From contig NZ_CP119677.1 in assembly GCF_029318685.1 (NCBI RefSeq), positions 3,711,001 to 3,775,000 of the forward strand: a stretch of 64,000 bases of DNA. The letters run 5' to 3'. Source of the stretch: Ruminiclostridium papyrosolvens DSM 2782. Lineage in GTDB: Bacteria > Bacillota > Clostridia > Acetivibrionales > DSM-1351. Below the pieces are notes generated by a model, which worked only from the letters and a program-made list of their open reading frames with translations, made no database searches and had not been told where the DNA came from. Of the stretch, positions 33,256-43,098 are shown piece after piece; within the stretch, counting starts at the first letter, position 1; each line of letters starts with the position of its first letter. Position numbers and translations under genes: made by a program.

Positions 33256-35706
33256 ATGAGCAAAAAAGTGATAATAGTAGGCGGAGTTGCAGGAGGCGCA
33301 AGTGCTGCTGCAAGACTTAGAAGACTTGATGAAAACGCGGAAATCATACTTTTTGAGAAGGGACAGCATATTTCTTTTGCTAACTGTGGCCTTCCCTATT
33401 ATGTTGGTGAAGTCATAACCCAGAAAGAGAATCTTATTGTAGTCACTCCCGAAAAAATGAAGGAACGTTTCGGAATAGATGTAAGAGTCAATAGTGAAGT
33501 TCTGAGAATCGACCCAGTAAATAAAATAGTTGAAGTTAAAGACCTTTCCGGAAACAGCACCTATACAGAGTCCTATGATAAACTTGTGTTATCTCCCGGT
33601 GCAGAGCCTATCAGGCCACAGCTTCCCGGAATTAATTCCTCAAGGATTTTCACTTTGAGAAATATACCTGATACATACAGTATCAAGGACTATGTGGATA
33701 AAATGAATCCTCGAAGAGCGGTAGTTGTAGGGGCAGGCTTTATAGGTCTTGAAATGGCAGAAAATCTCCATATGAGAGGAATTGACGTTTCAGTTGTAGA
33801 GCTGGCAGACCATGTTATCGGACCTATGGATTTTGATATGGCAGCCCTTGTCCATAACCATCTGAGGATGAAAAACGTTGAACTTATCCTAAAGGACGCA
33901 GTATCAGCCTTTGATGACAACGGAACTCATATAAACGTAATGCTTGCAAGCGGCAGAGCCATTAATGCCGATATGGTCATTATGGGAATTGGTGTTCGCC
34001 CCGATGTACGTCTGGCGGCAGATGCAGGACTTACTATCGGAAGTTCAGGCGGAATCAGCGTCAATGAATATCTTCAGACTTCTGACCCTGACATTTATGC
34101 TGTGGGAGATGCTGTACAGGTGAAGGATTTTATAAGCCAAAATCCTGCTCTTATTCCTCTGGCCGGGCCTGCAAATAAACAGGGTAGAATTGCCGCCGAT
34201 AATATCTGCGGAGGTAATGAAAAATATGAAGGCACTCAGGGAACCTCTATTGTAAAAGTCTTTGATTTGACAGTTGCCATTACCGGTAACAGTGAGCGCT
34301 TACTGCAAAGAAACAATATTGAATATGAAAAATCCTTTACACATTCTGCCTCACACGCAAGTTATTACCCGGGAGGTATTCCCATGGCAATCAAGATTGT
34401 TTTTGAAAAAAACAACGGTAAGCTTTTGGGAGCGCAGATTGTAGGATATGACGGAGTAGATAAAAGAATTGATGTTCTCTCAACTGCCATAAGGGTAGGA
34501 ATGACTGTATATGATTTAGAAAAGCTTGAATTGGCCTATGCTCCGCCATTCTCATCTGCTAAGGACCCTGTGAATATTGCAGGTTTCACTGCTTCAAATA
34601 TTCTAAAGAACAAATGCAGTATTTTTCACTGGAATGAAGTTGACAGCATAAATAAAGATACCGGACTATTGTTGGATGTTAGAGAACATGCAGAGTATGA
34701 ACTTGGAACCATAAAGGGTGCAGTTAACATTCCCTTGGATGAGCTTAGAAGCAGGCTTAATGAGCTGCCAAAGGACAAAACAATTTATGTATTCTGTCAG
34801 ATTGGTTTAAGAGGCTATCTCGCAGCAAGAATATTGATGCAAAAGGGTTACAATGCAAAAAATCTCAGCGGAGGCCTGAAGACATATAAAATGGCTGTTG
34901 AAAAGCAGACAAATGAAGGTATATTTGAAAGCCATTTACCTCAGGAGCGTCACACTTTGGCAGAAAACCCTTCTTCCATAATTGAACTTGATGCATGTGG
35001 ACTTCAATGCCCCGGCCCTATTATGAAAGTATTTGACACAATTAAGACTCTTAATGATAACGATATTATGGAAGTCAAAGCTACTGACCCGGCCTTTCAG
35101 GAGGATATTAAAACCTGGTGCAAATCCACCGGAAATGAACTTCTTGAGGTTAAATTTGAAAATAAAGCCTTTATTGCTAAAATAAAAAAAGGAGCAAAAG
35201 AGGATAATTCAATAGCAATGCAGTATAAAAACAGGAATAATAAATCAATGATTGTTTTCAGCAACGATCTTGATAAGGCTATAGCATCTTTTATTATAGC
35301 AAACGGAGCAGCTTCAATGGGAAGAAAGGTTACTATGTTTTTTACCTTTTGGGGACTTAATATCCTTAGAAAGCCCAAAAACTCCGGCATTGTAAAAAAA
35401 GACTTTATTTCCAGAATGTTTGGTGTTATGATGCCTAAGGGATCAGTTAAATTGTCACTGTCCAAAATGAATATGGCAGGCATGGGCCCAAAAATGATAC
35501 GCTCTCTAATGAATAAAAAGAACATATATTCATTGGAAGAGCTTGTTGCTCAAGCCCAGAATAACGGAATTGAATTTGTAGCCTGCAATATGTCAATGGA
35601 TATAATGGGTATTAAAAAAGAAGAACTTATTGAAGGAGTTACTATTGGAGGCGTGGCCTCATTCTTGGGTTCTGCCGAAGAATCTGATATGAGTTTGTTT
35701 ATTTAG
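33256..35706 (+). CDS. CoA-disulfide/persulfide reductase fused to rhodanese, TusA and DsrE domains
   Basis: Four-domain protein of 816 residues. Residues 1-450 are a FAD/NAD(P)H disulfide reductase (IIVGGVAGGASAAARLRRL; single active Cys44 in SFANCGLPYY, as in CoA-disulfide reductase and Npsr). A rhodanese domain follows with active Cys514 in VFCQIGLRGY. Next is TusA with Cys585 in GLQCPGPI. Residues about 655-816 are a DsrE/DsrF-like domain (MIVFSNDLDKAIASFIIANG). Together these parts can accept, pass on and reduce sulfane sulfur on CoA or protein cysteines, so a role in persulfide or sulfide handling is likely. It is cotranscribed with the ArsR regulator 47 bases downstream. Confidence 0.9.
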   Translation: MSKKVIIVGGVAGGASAAARLRRLDENAEIILFEKGQHISFANCGLPYYVGEVITQKENLIVVTPEKMKERFGIDVRVNSEVLRIDPVNKIVEVKDLSGNSTYTESYDKLVLSPGAEPIRPQLPGINSSRIFTLRNIPDTYSIKDYVDKMNPRRAVVVGAGFIGLEMAENLHMRGIDVSVVELADHVIGPMDFDMAALVHNHLRMKNVELILKDAVSAFDDNGTHINVMLASGRAINADMVIMGIGVRPDVRLAADAGLTIGSSGGISVNEYLQTSDPDIYAVGDAVQVKDFISQNPALIPLAGPANKQGRIAADNICGGNEKYEGTQGTSIVKVFDLTVAITGNSERLLQRNNIEYEKSFTHSASHASYYPGGIPMAIKIVFEKNNGKLLGAQIVGYDGVDKRIDVLSTAIRVGMTVYDLEKLELAYAPPFSSAKDPVNIAGFTASNILKNKCSIFHWNEVDSINKDTGLLLDVREHAEYELGTIKGAVNIPLDELRSRLNELPKDKTIYVFCQIGLRGYLAARILMQKGYNAKNLSGGLKTYKMAVEKQTNEGIFESHLPQERHTLAENPSSIIELDACGLQCPGPIMKVFDTIKTLNDNDIMEVKATDPAFQEDIKTWCKSTGNELLEVKFENKAFIAKIKKGAKEDNSIAMQYKNRNNKSMIVFSNDLDKAIASFIIANGAASMGRKVTMFFTFWGLNILRKPKNSGIVKKDFISRMFGVMMPKGSVKLSLSKMNMAGMGPKMIRSLMNKKNIYSLEELVAQAQNNGIEFVACNMSMDIMGIKKEELIEGVTIGGVASFLGSAEESDMSLFI

Positions 35707-35753
35707 GGAATAATTTATATCAGGGCTATGCTTTAAAAAGGGGGATTACAATT

Positions 35754-36044
35754 TTGATAGACTTAAAAATTTATGAAAAGAAAGCCGATAAAATAAAAGC
35801 ACTTGCTCATCCTCAAAGGCTGTGTATTGTAAAAGGCTTAATAGAAGGGGGCTGTAACGTAACCAAAATTCAGGAATGTCTTGGTCTTCCCCAGTCTACA
35901 GTATCACAGCACCTTGCAAAACTAAAGTCGGCAGGTATAATTGACGGAGAGCGAAAAGGGCTTGAAATTTGCTATCGTGTTATTGATGATGAAATTATCG
36001 ACATTGTAAAAGTCCTTCTGAAAGATGAAATTGCTAAAGTCTAA
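35754..36044 (+). CDS. ArsR-family regulator, possible persulfide sensor
   Basis: Winged-helix repressor of 96 residues, starting TTG 35754 after AAAGGGGG. The recognition helix is in GLPQSTVSQHLAKLKSAGII. It has cysteines at 24, 34, 42 and 73. The classical ELCVCDL metal motif of arsenic sensors is absent (CNVTKIQECLG instead). Regulators of the BigR/SqrR type use a cysteine pair to sense persulfides, and the neighbouring gene is a persulfide-type reductase, so a sulfane-sulfur sensor is a reasonable inference. Which cysteines react is unknown. Confidence 0.85.
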   Translation: MIDLKIYEKKADKIKALAHPQRLCIVKGLIEGGCNVTKIQECLGLPQSTVSQHLAKLKSAGIIDGERKGLEICYRVIDDEIIDIVKVLLKDEIAKV

Positions 36045-36069
36045 AACTAAACAGCCATACAAACGAAGC

Positions 36070-36106
36070 AGTCTCTTCACATCATCAATATGAATGTGAA
36101 GAGACT
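36070..36106. terminator. bidirectional terminator
   Basis: AGTCTCTTCACAT (36070-36082) pairs perfectly with ATGTGAAGAGACT (36094-36106), followed by TTTATTTATT. It lies between the convergent ArsR and radical SAM genes. Confidence 0.85.
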
Positions 36107-36114
36107 TTTATTTA

Positions 36115-37203
36115 TTATAAGCCCGTAAGTGCGTCTACTTCTGCTTTTTTCTCAAATAGCATGCAGCCTCCCTTGTGGTCGCCCATCAGCAGTCCTCCGC
36201 TGTCAAGTCTTAAGAACAATGGCGATTTCAAAGCGTCTTTAAGACTGACTTCCCCGAGGTTTGTATCTGATTGAGGCGAAAATGGGCATGGCTCTGCTCC
36301 ACCATCAGAATTTATATGGAAAAAGCCTCTTCCTGCCGCCAAACAGCCTCCTGTTGCTTTTTCATCTCCCGGAAACGACAAAAACAGTATGTCCTTGTAT
36401 TCCGACCGCAGCTCTTTAAGCCTTTCTGCCAGCGACTCACGTTCCTTTTCCGTTGGAGCGAGATAATATGTTCCTTCTTCTGCCGGAACATATTCCACGT
36501 AAAAAATTATTTTACATCCCATATTTGATAGAATATCAATAAATTTTTTATCAGAAACCTCCCCAACATTTTGTGTTGTTACCGTTACCGATGTCCCGTA
36601 CACTATTCCATTGTCATTCAGTCTGCTCATTACTTCTAACAATGCTCTATATGTACCCTGTCCCCGTCTTTGATCAGTTTCCTCCTGATACCCTTCAATG
36701 CTTAATACAGGTAGCAAATTTCTATTTTTTTTGAACAAATCTATGTAAAAGTCATCTATTAGTAATCCGTTGGTAAATATGGGGAAAATTATATTTTTTC
36801 TGTCCGCAGCTTTTACAACCACATCTCTTCTCATCAAAGGCTCTCCTCCAGCCAAAAGTATAAAAGATATCCCCAAATCCTCAGCCTCACCAAATACTTC
36901 CTCCCACCTCTCCCATGTCAACTGACTGTTCCTCACTCCATCAGAGCAAGAATGCAACTCTCTTGCATAGCAACCGCTGCATCTTAAATTGCAGCTTTTA
37001 GTTATGCTTGCTATGAGGAATGGAGGAATATGAAGCCCTGCTTTTTCGCTTCTCTGTCGTTTTGCTGCTGCTTTTTTTGCAGTAAACATATATTTCATTA
37101 AAAAAGCTGTTTCCTTGGGGTTTTTTAAAGTTGACTTGATGGTATGGTTCACAATATTCTCTACGGTTCTGCTCATATATTCAGAAAGACTGCTGCTATC
37201 CAT
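36115..37203 (-). CDS. radical SAM protein with C-terminal cysteines (SPASM-like)
   Basis: Radical SAM enzyme of 362 residues. The cluster motif is Cys71-x3-Cys75-x2-Cys78 in SCNLRCSGCYAREL, followed by LLAGGEPLMRRD, the usual GGEP motif. The C-terminal third has further cysteines (GGCLAAGRG, AEPCPFSP, GGCMLFEKK), which may hold an auxiliary cluster as in SPASM/Twitch proteins that modify peptides or make cofactors. No precursor peptide gene was found next to it. An AAGGAG site precedes ATG 37203. Substrate unknown. Confidence 0.88.
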   Translation of the reverse strand: MDSSSLSEYMSRTVENIVNHTIKSTLKNPKETAFLMKYMFTAKKAAAKRQRSEKAGLHIPPFLIASITKSCNLRCSGCYARELHSCSDGVRNSQLTWERWEEVFGEAEDLGISFILLAGGEPLMRRDVVVKAADRKNIIFPIFTNGLLIDDFYIDLFKKNRNLLPVLSIEGYQEETDQRRGQGTYRALLEVMSRLNDNGIVYGTSVTVTTQNVGEVSDKKFIDILSNMGCKIIFYVEYVPAEEGTYYLAPTEKERESLAERLKELRSEYKDILFLSFPGDEKATGGCLAAGRGFFHINSDGGAEPCPFSPQSDTNLGEVSLKDALKSPLFLRLDSGGLLMGDHKGGCMLFEKKAEVDALTGL

Positions 37204-37309
37204 AAATTTCTCCTTGACCTTTCATATATAATATTTAGAATTTTATAAAAAAATATTATTATTATATATTTACGCACAAATAACGATTTTGTCTACAGAG
37301 AAATTAAAC

Positions 37310-37347
37310 AAAGGGTAAACTCACTATTTTAATGGGTTTACCCTCTT
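37310..37347 (-). terminator. terminator of the small gene at 37351
   Basis: AAAGGGTAAAC (37310-37320) pairs with GTTTACCCTCTT (37336-37347). On the - strand it lies four bases after the stop and is followed by TTTGTTT. Confidence 0.7.
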
Positions 37348-37350
37348 TAG

Positions 37351-37590
37351 CTAATATACTTTTTTTGTATCATCATCTTTACGGGACTTTAATTCATGTT
37401 CCGTAAGCTCATCAACATAGGACTTCAAGAGAAATTCTTCTGCAATGCAACTTTGCTTATAATACCAATCCTTAACGGTTTTCTCAATCTCTTCATCCGT
37501 ACCGTCAATTTTATAGGGATATACAGCAAGAAGCTGTCTGGTCTCCTTATCCCTTATCCCGACTTTTTCAGCGCCTTCGAATCTTCCCAT
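37351..37590 (-). CDS. hypothetical protein of 79 residues
   Basis: I do not recognise this small acidic protein. It starts at ATG 37590 after AGAGGGG. It contains KVGIRDKETRQLLAVYPYK followed by an acidic helix (TDEEIEKTVKDWYYKQSC) and a charged tail. No signal peptide or membrane segment is present. It has its own terminator. The good ribosome site and terminator support a real gene. Confidence 0.65.
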   Translation of the reverse strand: MGRFEGAEKVGIRDKETRQLLAVYPYKIDGTDEEIEKTVKDWYYKQSCIAEEFLLKSYVDELTEHELKSRKDDDTKKVY

Positions 37591-37659
37591 AATAAGTATC
37601 CCCTCTTTAATATTTAATGTTAATTACTAAATAGGTTTACCTAGTTTATGTGATTAAAT

Positions 37660-38163
37660 TCAAATTTTTGATTTTTCTATTTCAAGAAGCTTTTGCTTTA
37701 TTTCCAGACCGCCTCTATACCCTGTGAGATTTCCGCTTGTACCTACTACACGATGACATGGTATAAATATGGGAATTGGATTTTTATTATTGGCCATTCC
37801 TACAGCCCGGCATGCCTTTGGATTTCCTGCCGCCTCTGCAATCTGTTTGTAGCTTTTTGTAGCTCCATATGGTATTGTAATCAGACAATTCCAAACGGCT
37901 TTCATAAAATCTGTTCCTTTTGGGGCCAGCGGTAAATCAAACTCTGTTCTTTTACCTTTCAGATACTCATCAAGCTGCTTAGCCGCATCTGTCAAAAGTA
38001 CTGTTTCTTTTAAGTCGAATCCTGACTGTTGAAGGAACTTATTTTTGTCTGAAACAACCTCCATATTGAAATCTGTTTCAAAAAATACGTTGGTTATTCT
38101 GTGACTTTCTTCTGCAATGCCTATTGACCCTATTTGTGTTTCAAAAAAGTATACGTTTTTCAT
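37660..38163 (-). CDS. ogt: methylated-DNA-[protein]-cysteine S-methyltransferase
   Basis: DNA repair protein of 167 residues that removes the methyl group from O6-methylguanine in a single-use reaction. The acceptor is Cys136 in IFIPCHRVVG, and the helix-turn-helix region contains IPYGATKSYKQIAEAAGNPKACRAVG. The N-terminal domain is of the short Ogt type, without an Ada DNA-binding part. Length is typical. It stands alone downstream of the GH3 terminator. Confidence 0.95.
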   Translation of the reverse strand: MKNVYFFETQIGSIGIAEESHRITNVFFETDFNMEVVSDKNKFLQQSGFDLKETVLLTDAAKQLDEYLKGKRTEFDLPLAPKGTDFMKAVWNCLITIPYGATKSYKQIAEAAGNPKACRAVGMANNKNPIPIFIPCHRVVGTSGNLTGYRGGLEIKQKLLEIEKSKI

Positions 38164-38206
38164 AGTATTTCTTCCTTTTCCTGAGATAATTTACCGGCTA
38201 ATTATA

Positions 38207-38238
38207 AAGGCATTACCGTTTGTTATCGGTAATGCCTT
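38207..38238 (-). terminator. terminator after the GH3 reading frame
   Basis: AAGGCATTACCG (38207-38218) and CGGTAATGCCTT (38227-38238) form a perfect 12-base stem with an 8-base loop. It lies just beyond the second stop of the GH3 frame (38256), not near the internal TGA, which supports 38256 as the ancestral end. The U-tract is weak (TATAATTA). Confidence 0.65.
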
Positions 38239-38255
38239 ATAACTAATACATACAT

Positions 38256-40430
38256 TTATTTTAAATCAAAATCAGCTTTAAGTAAATCCTTGCAGGCAGA
38301 AGATGCACCAATTAATGCAACATAACCTATATCCTCAACCACCCACTGATTCGATTCGGTACAATAGTAAGCAAGGTCATCCTTATTTATCTCAATTACC
38401 ACAGTCTTTTTCTCTCACGGCTCAAGATGAATTTTAGTGAAGCCTTTAAGATCCTTTACGTGGCGTTCAACCTTTGAAGCCCTGTAGCCAATATACAGTT
38501 GTACAACTTCGTCTCCGGCCATTTTTCCCGTATTGGATACGTCAACCGAAACAGAAATTGTGTCACCCTTCTTGGATACTTTAGGATTACTGTAACTGTA
38601 AGTTGTATAACTTTGTCCAAAGCCAAAAGGATACGACACTGGGTACTTTTCTTTATCTGCAAGGAAGTAACCATGATAATAGTCATATACAATTGAAGTT
38701 GCATCTATATCGTAGTAAGGCAATTGCTGCGGAGTTGCAGGTACTGTGACGGGCAGCTTGGCAGATGGATTCACTTTTCCGAAAAGTATATTTGCCAGAG
38801 CAGTTCCGCCTTCCATACCGGGATACCATTGAATAAGAATAGCCTTTGCAAGATTTTTCCAAGGTTCAACTATAATAGTACTTCCACCTTGTAAAACCAC
38901 AATTACGTTTTTATTTACCTTTGCTACAGTCTCAATAAGATCTTCATCTTCAGGATGTAACCCCAGATACTTCCTGTCCCCTCCGATATCACCGCCATTT
39001 GTAATAAACTCTCCCTCATCAACAGATGTTAACCCTGCCACAATAATAACTGCATCTGCATCCTTTGACAGTTCCTGCGCCTGATGGGGTGTTCTTCCGT
39101 CTGCATACTTAACTTCTGTTCCGCTTCCTGCCTCATTTATAATCCCCTGAAGCGGTGTTATGACATAAGGAGGGAATACGGCACTGCTTCCCTTTAAATC
39201 ACCTGTATTAGGCTCAACTGCCAGTCTTCCGACAACTGTAATTTTCTTAACCTTAGCCTTTTCAAGTGGAAGTATACCTTCATTTTTAAGCAGTACCGTG
39301 GATTTTTCAGAGACTTCCCGAGCCAACTGCGCATGTTCCTTACTTCCCATTTTCTCAGGTGAATATTGTGCCTTATCTCCAACAAAGGAGAATCTGATTT
39401 TTTCTCTCAATATTCTCTTTACTGCTGCATCTATCTTGCTTTCATCTACTTTTCCGTCTTTGACAACTTCGACAAGCCTTTTCCCAAAGAACTGTGTTGC
39501 ATACATCTCCATGCATTGTCCGCCGTTTGCTGCATCTACGGTATCTCTTACACCCCAGATGAAGTCAGACATTACGAATCCTTTGAAACCCCATTCTCCA
39601 TTTAGAATCTGATTCAGCAGGTAGTCATGGTGACCGCACCACTCACCTCTTACACGGTTATATGAACTCATTATTGCTGCCGCACCTGCATCTACACAGT
39701 CTTTGAAATGAGGAAGGTATATCTCCCGCAGAGTTCTTTCATCCATTTCAACACTGACTTTAAAACGTGCATTTTCCATACTGTTGGCAACATAGTGCTT
39801 TATACATGCCATCATATGTTTTTGAACACCCTTTGTTAAAGCAGCACCCATTTTACCTAAAAGAACAGTATCCTCACCATATGTTTCCTGAGCACGGCCC
39901 CATGCAGGATGGCGAAGGAGATTTATACATACTCCTGCAAAAAAGTTTGCGCCCCCTGAGCGGCCTTCTATACCTATTACATTTCCCACACGTTCCTCAA
40001 GTTCAGTATCCCAGGTTGAACCACGAGCAATTGATACCGGAAAAGCCGTGGCATTATAACTCATAACCACACCTGTAGGCCCGTCCGTAAATTTAACGGC
40101 AGGAATATTCAATTCCAAGTCTTCACCTGCGTAGTATGGAATGAAGTTATATCTTGGCGGGTTTAAAGGTGCATACCTTGCGTCGTTATCACATGACATC
40201 TGGTAAACCTTCTGCTCCAGAGTCATTTCAGCTAAAACCTCTTCAGCCAGTTTGTCAATTTCACTCTCTGACATCTCCGGAAGATTTTCAAAACGTCCCC
40301 ATTCGGTATCCAGATGTTTTATAGGATTTTCTTCCAATTCCTTTCTGATAATTCTTTCAAATTCTTTTTTTTCTTCCCTTGGAAGACGGAAGAATTCATC
40401 ACAGTGAAAAATTCGAGTGTTAACAGCCAT
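38256..40430 (-). pseudogene. GH3 beta-glucosidase interrupted by one in-frame TGA near the C-terminus
   Basis: Intracellular glycoside hydrolase family 3 enzyme that would cleave cellobiose or other beta-glucosides. The catalytic nucleophile Asp289 lies in FVMSDFIWG; KHYVANSMEN and the (alpha/beta)6 sandwich domain follow, then a fibronectin III-like domain. Codon 672 is TGA (38415-38417), after FTKIHLEP. The frame continues with EKKTVVIEINKDD and 52 further codons to TAA at 38256-38258. The family usually reads L(E/K)PGE(K/S)KTV here, so GGA has become TGA. The truncated product of 671 residues keeps the catalytic residues but loses the last strands of the C-terminal domain, so activity is uncertain. 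It is last in the sugar operon. Mutation or sequence error. Confidence 0.85.
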
Positions 40431-40484
40431 AGTTTAATCTCCTTTTATTAATATAATGTTTACTGCGAATGTAATGTTTATTCT

Positions 40485-41504
40485 TTATTTATGTTTGGCA
40501 TAAAACTCGTTGTAATCCTGTAACTGCAGCTTAAGAAGATTTGGAGTATCAATGCTGTATGGGCAGTGGTTTTTACATTGTCCGCATTCAATACATTTAT
40601 TTATAAGTTCCATCTTTTCTTTAAACTCATCGCTTAGAAACGGTTGGTAAGGTGCTCTCCGCATAAGTAATGATATTCGTGCCTGAGTAGGAATCTCAAT
40701 TCCAACAGGACAAGGCATACAGTATCCACAGGCCCTGCAGAAATTCCCTGCCAGTTCTGTACGGTCTTTTTTTATGACTTCCCATAATTCATCAGTCAAC
40801 TCGGGAGGGTTCTTTTCTAATTGGAGAAATTCATCAAGCTCGGCTTCCCTTTGTATCCCCCAAATTGGAACAACATTATCAAACTGTCTTAAAAAAGCAA
40901 AAGTGGATGCCGAATTTGTAATCAACCCCCCTGACATAGCTTTCATGGCTATCAGGCCAACATCCTTCTTCTTGCATATCTCAATCAGTTCAAGATCAAT
41001 ATCCGAAGAAATAGAGTTAAGTGGAAACTGCATTGTGTCATACAAACCCGATTCAACTGCTTGTATTGCAGTTTTTATCCTGTGGTTTGTAATTCCTACA
41101 AAACGCACCATACCCTTCTTTTTAGCTTCAATCATACCTGCGTATGAGCTTTCCGGGTCCTCCGGGTCCGGCAGAACCCCGGGGTTATGTAGCTGAAGTA
41201 TATCAACATAATCTGTTTTCATATTTTTTAAGCTGGTTTCAAGGTGCTCAAGCAGTGTCTTTCTGTCTGTTGCAACGCTTTTTGTTGCAATTATTATATC
41301 TTTTCTTATATCAGAAAAAGCATATCCAAGCTTCTCCTCACTATCAGTGTACATACGGGCAGTATCATAAAAATTAATACCGCCCTTGTAAGCCTTTAAA
41401 AGAATTTTTTTAGCTTCATCAAATGAAATTCTCTGTATGGGAAGTGCTCCAAAACTGCTTCTTGTAACCATCAGGCCTGTCCGACCCAATCTTGTTTTCT
41501 GCAT
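40485..41504 (-). CDS. aldo/keto reductase with C-terminal 4Fe-4S domain
   Basis: NAD(P)H-dependent aldo/keto reductase of 339 residues. The tetrad is visible: Asp and Tyr in NFYDTARMYTDSEEKLG, Lys in IIIATKS and His in ILQLHNPG. The C-terminal part carries two ferredoxin-type motifs, CRACGYCMPCPVG and CIECGQCKNHCPY, a clostridial form in which the enzyme may exchange electrons with ferredoxin. It lies between the YesN regulator and GH3 on the same strand (33 and 54 bases), so it is probably part of the sugar operon. Its substrate may be a sugar or aldehyde. Confidence 0.9.
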   Translation of the reverse strand: MQKTRLGRTGLMVTRSSFGALPIQRISFDEAKKILLKAYKGGINFYDTARMYTDSEEKLGYAFSDIRKDIIIATKSVATDRKTLLEHLETSLKNMKTDYVDILQLHNPGVLPDPEDPESSYAGMIEAKKKGMVRFVGITNHRIKTAIQAVESGLYDTMQFPLNSISSDIDLELIEICKKKDVGLIAMKAMSGGLITNSASTFAFLRQFDNVVPIWGIQREAELDEFLQLEKNPPELTDELWEVIKKDRTELAGNFCRACGYCMPCPVGIEIPTQARISLLMRRAPYQPFLSDEFKEKMELINKCIECGQCKNHCPYSIDTPNLLKLQLQDYNEFYAKHK

Positions 41505-41537
41505 GTAAACCTCCGTAAATTGTTCGTGTATTATTTG

Positions 41538-43085
41538 TCATATCTCAGGATTGTTCTGCCTGTCCCTGAATTCTGTGGGGGATAGACCGGTATTCTTTTT
41601 AAATGCCAGAGAAAAATAATTCGTATCATGATATCCTACCTGTTCAGCAACCTCATAGGTTTTAAGTCTTGAAACAGTCAGAAGATGTTTTGCTTTTTCG
41701 ATACGTTTACGAGTAATATATTCGTTGCAGCCCTCTCCCATCTCCTTCTTGAAAAGTCTGGAGAAATAATTTCTTGCAACATGGAACTGTTCCGCCAACG
41801 TAAATACAGTCAAATCCTCCGTAAGTCTTTGGTTTATGAATAAAGTTGCCGCCTCTATTATCTCATGCATTTGCTTCTTATTAGTATACATCAGTTTTAC
41901 GATAAACATTTCGGTAAATACACAGCAATTTTCTAAATCATTGGTTTGTAGTGTTGTAATCAAGGTTTCTAGCCTGCCATCTGCCGGATTTCCTGTGGTT
42001 TTAAGGTATTCCCAATAAAACGCAGATGCCAAATCGTAAAACTTTTGCTCGGCTATAGACTTTGTAACTCCTGATATTTTAACTTCATTTATGTACTTTT
42101 TAAGATATTCCTTTGCTGCTTCAGTATCATGAAAGCTGGAAAGTACCTTTTCTTTCAGAACTAAAAGCTTATCCTTTTTGCTTTGGTATTCATTACCAAG
42201 CTTGGTATTATTAATACCGCACTTTCCCCTTGCTTTTTCATAGGAATATTTTATCCGTGACATGTTAGGAACTACGGGGCCTATACCGACCTCCATTTCC
42301 ACATCAAATTCCACATTAATAATTTCCTGCAATTTTGAAATTTGTTCTTCGGCATTCTCAGATTTTTTGTCTACATAGAATATAACAACTATATCTCCGT
42401 CAGAATTTTGAAAAGTCCAGCCCGAATTTTTTGCATCTACCATGTCAATAAAGAAACTCTTTACTGACAGCATAAGCAAATTCCTATGCTGATTCCATAT
42501 ACTATTCTCAGATATTTCAGGAGTAAGTACTGCAACCTGATATTCACAGTTATCCTCAAATTTTATACCTTCCGGGACTTCAATAGCATAAGCGTTGTCA
42601 ACTGCTTTTTCAGTAAGCTTAATCAGCGACTTTTCAAACTCTCTCTGATTTTCAATCATTCTTTTACGGCTCATAATACTATTTTCAACTGCAGATTGTA
42701 TTTCAGACTGAATATTGTCTATTTGTAGTTTTATACACTTAATAAGGCTGCTTTCATCTACCGGCTTGAGTATAAAGTCCTTAACACCAAGGGAACAGCT
42801 TTTTTGTGCATATTTAAAGTCATCATAGCCTGTCAGGACTATTACTTTTAGGTCAGGCACCTTTTCAAGCATAATTTTAGTCATTTCAAGCCCGTCCATT
42901 TCAGGCATGCAAATGTCCGTGAGCATTATATCTGGTTTGGTGTCCTGTGCTATTTTCAGGGCTTCCTTTGCGCACGATGCTGTCAGAACATCGCTTACTC
43001 CTAAATTTGACCACGGTATCATATTGTAAAGACCATTTCGTATTATACTTTCGTCATCTACAATCAACACTTTGTACAAATTCAT
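41538..43085 (-). CDS. YesN-type response regulator with AraC DNA-binding domain
   Basis: Response regulator of about 515 residues. Receiver domain begins MNLYKVLIVDDE, with phospho-acceptor in IMLTDICMPEMDG and FILKPVDES. A long middle region has no recognised catalytic motif. The last 100 residues are an AraC-type double helix-turn-helix (FTLAEQFHVARNYFSRLFKK, YHDTNYFSLAFKKNTG, LSPTEFR). I prefer ATG 43085 because it gives the usual N-terminus; a GTG at 43109 is in frame and overlaps the kinase end, but neither has a strong ribosome site. Paired with the kinase at 43099, it likely activates sugar-uptake genes. Confidence 0.92.
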   Translation of the reverse strand: MNLYKVLIVDDESIIRNGLYNMIPWSNLGVSDVLTASCAKEALKIAQDTKPDIMLTDICMPEMDGLEMTKIMLEKVPDLKVIVLTGYDDFKYAQKSCSLGVKDFILKPVDESSLIKCIKLQIDNIQSEIQSAVENSIMSRKRMIENQREFEKSLIKLTEKAVDNAYAIEVPEGIKFEDNCEYQVAVLTPEISENSIWNQHRNLLMLSVKSFFIDMVDAKNSGWTFQNSDGDIVVIFYVDKKSENAEEQISKLQEIINVEFDVEMEVGIGPVVPNMSRIKYSYEKARGKCGINNTKLGNEYQSKKDKLLVLKEKVLSSFHDTEAAKEYLKKYINEVKISGVTKSIAEQKFYDLASAFYWEYLKTTGNPADGRLETLITTLQTNDLENCCVFTEMFIVKLMYTNKKQMHEIIEAATLFINQRLTEDLTVFTLAEQFHVARNYFSRLFKKEMGEGCNEYITRKRIEKAKHLLTVSRLKTYEVAEQVGYHDTNYFSLAFKKNTGLSPTEFRDRQNNPEI

Positions 43086-43098
43086 CACCCACTGTTCT

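Noticed and set aside
38415-38417. TGA in GH3 as a selenocysteine codon
   Set aside because: The family has glycine there, no cysteine or selenocysteine is expected, and no SECIS-like hairpin follows directly.
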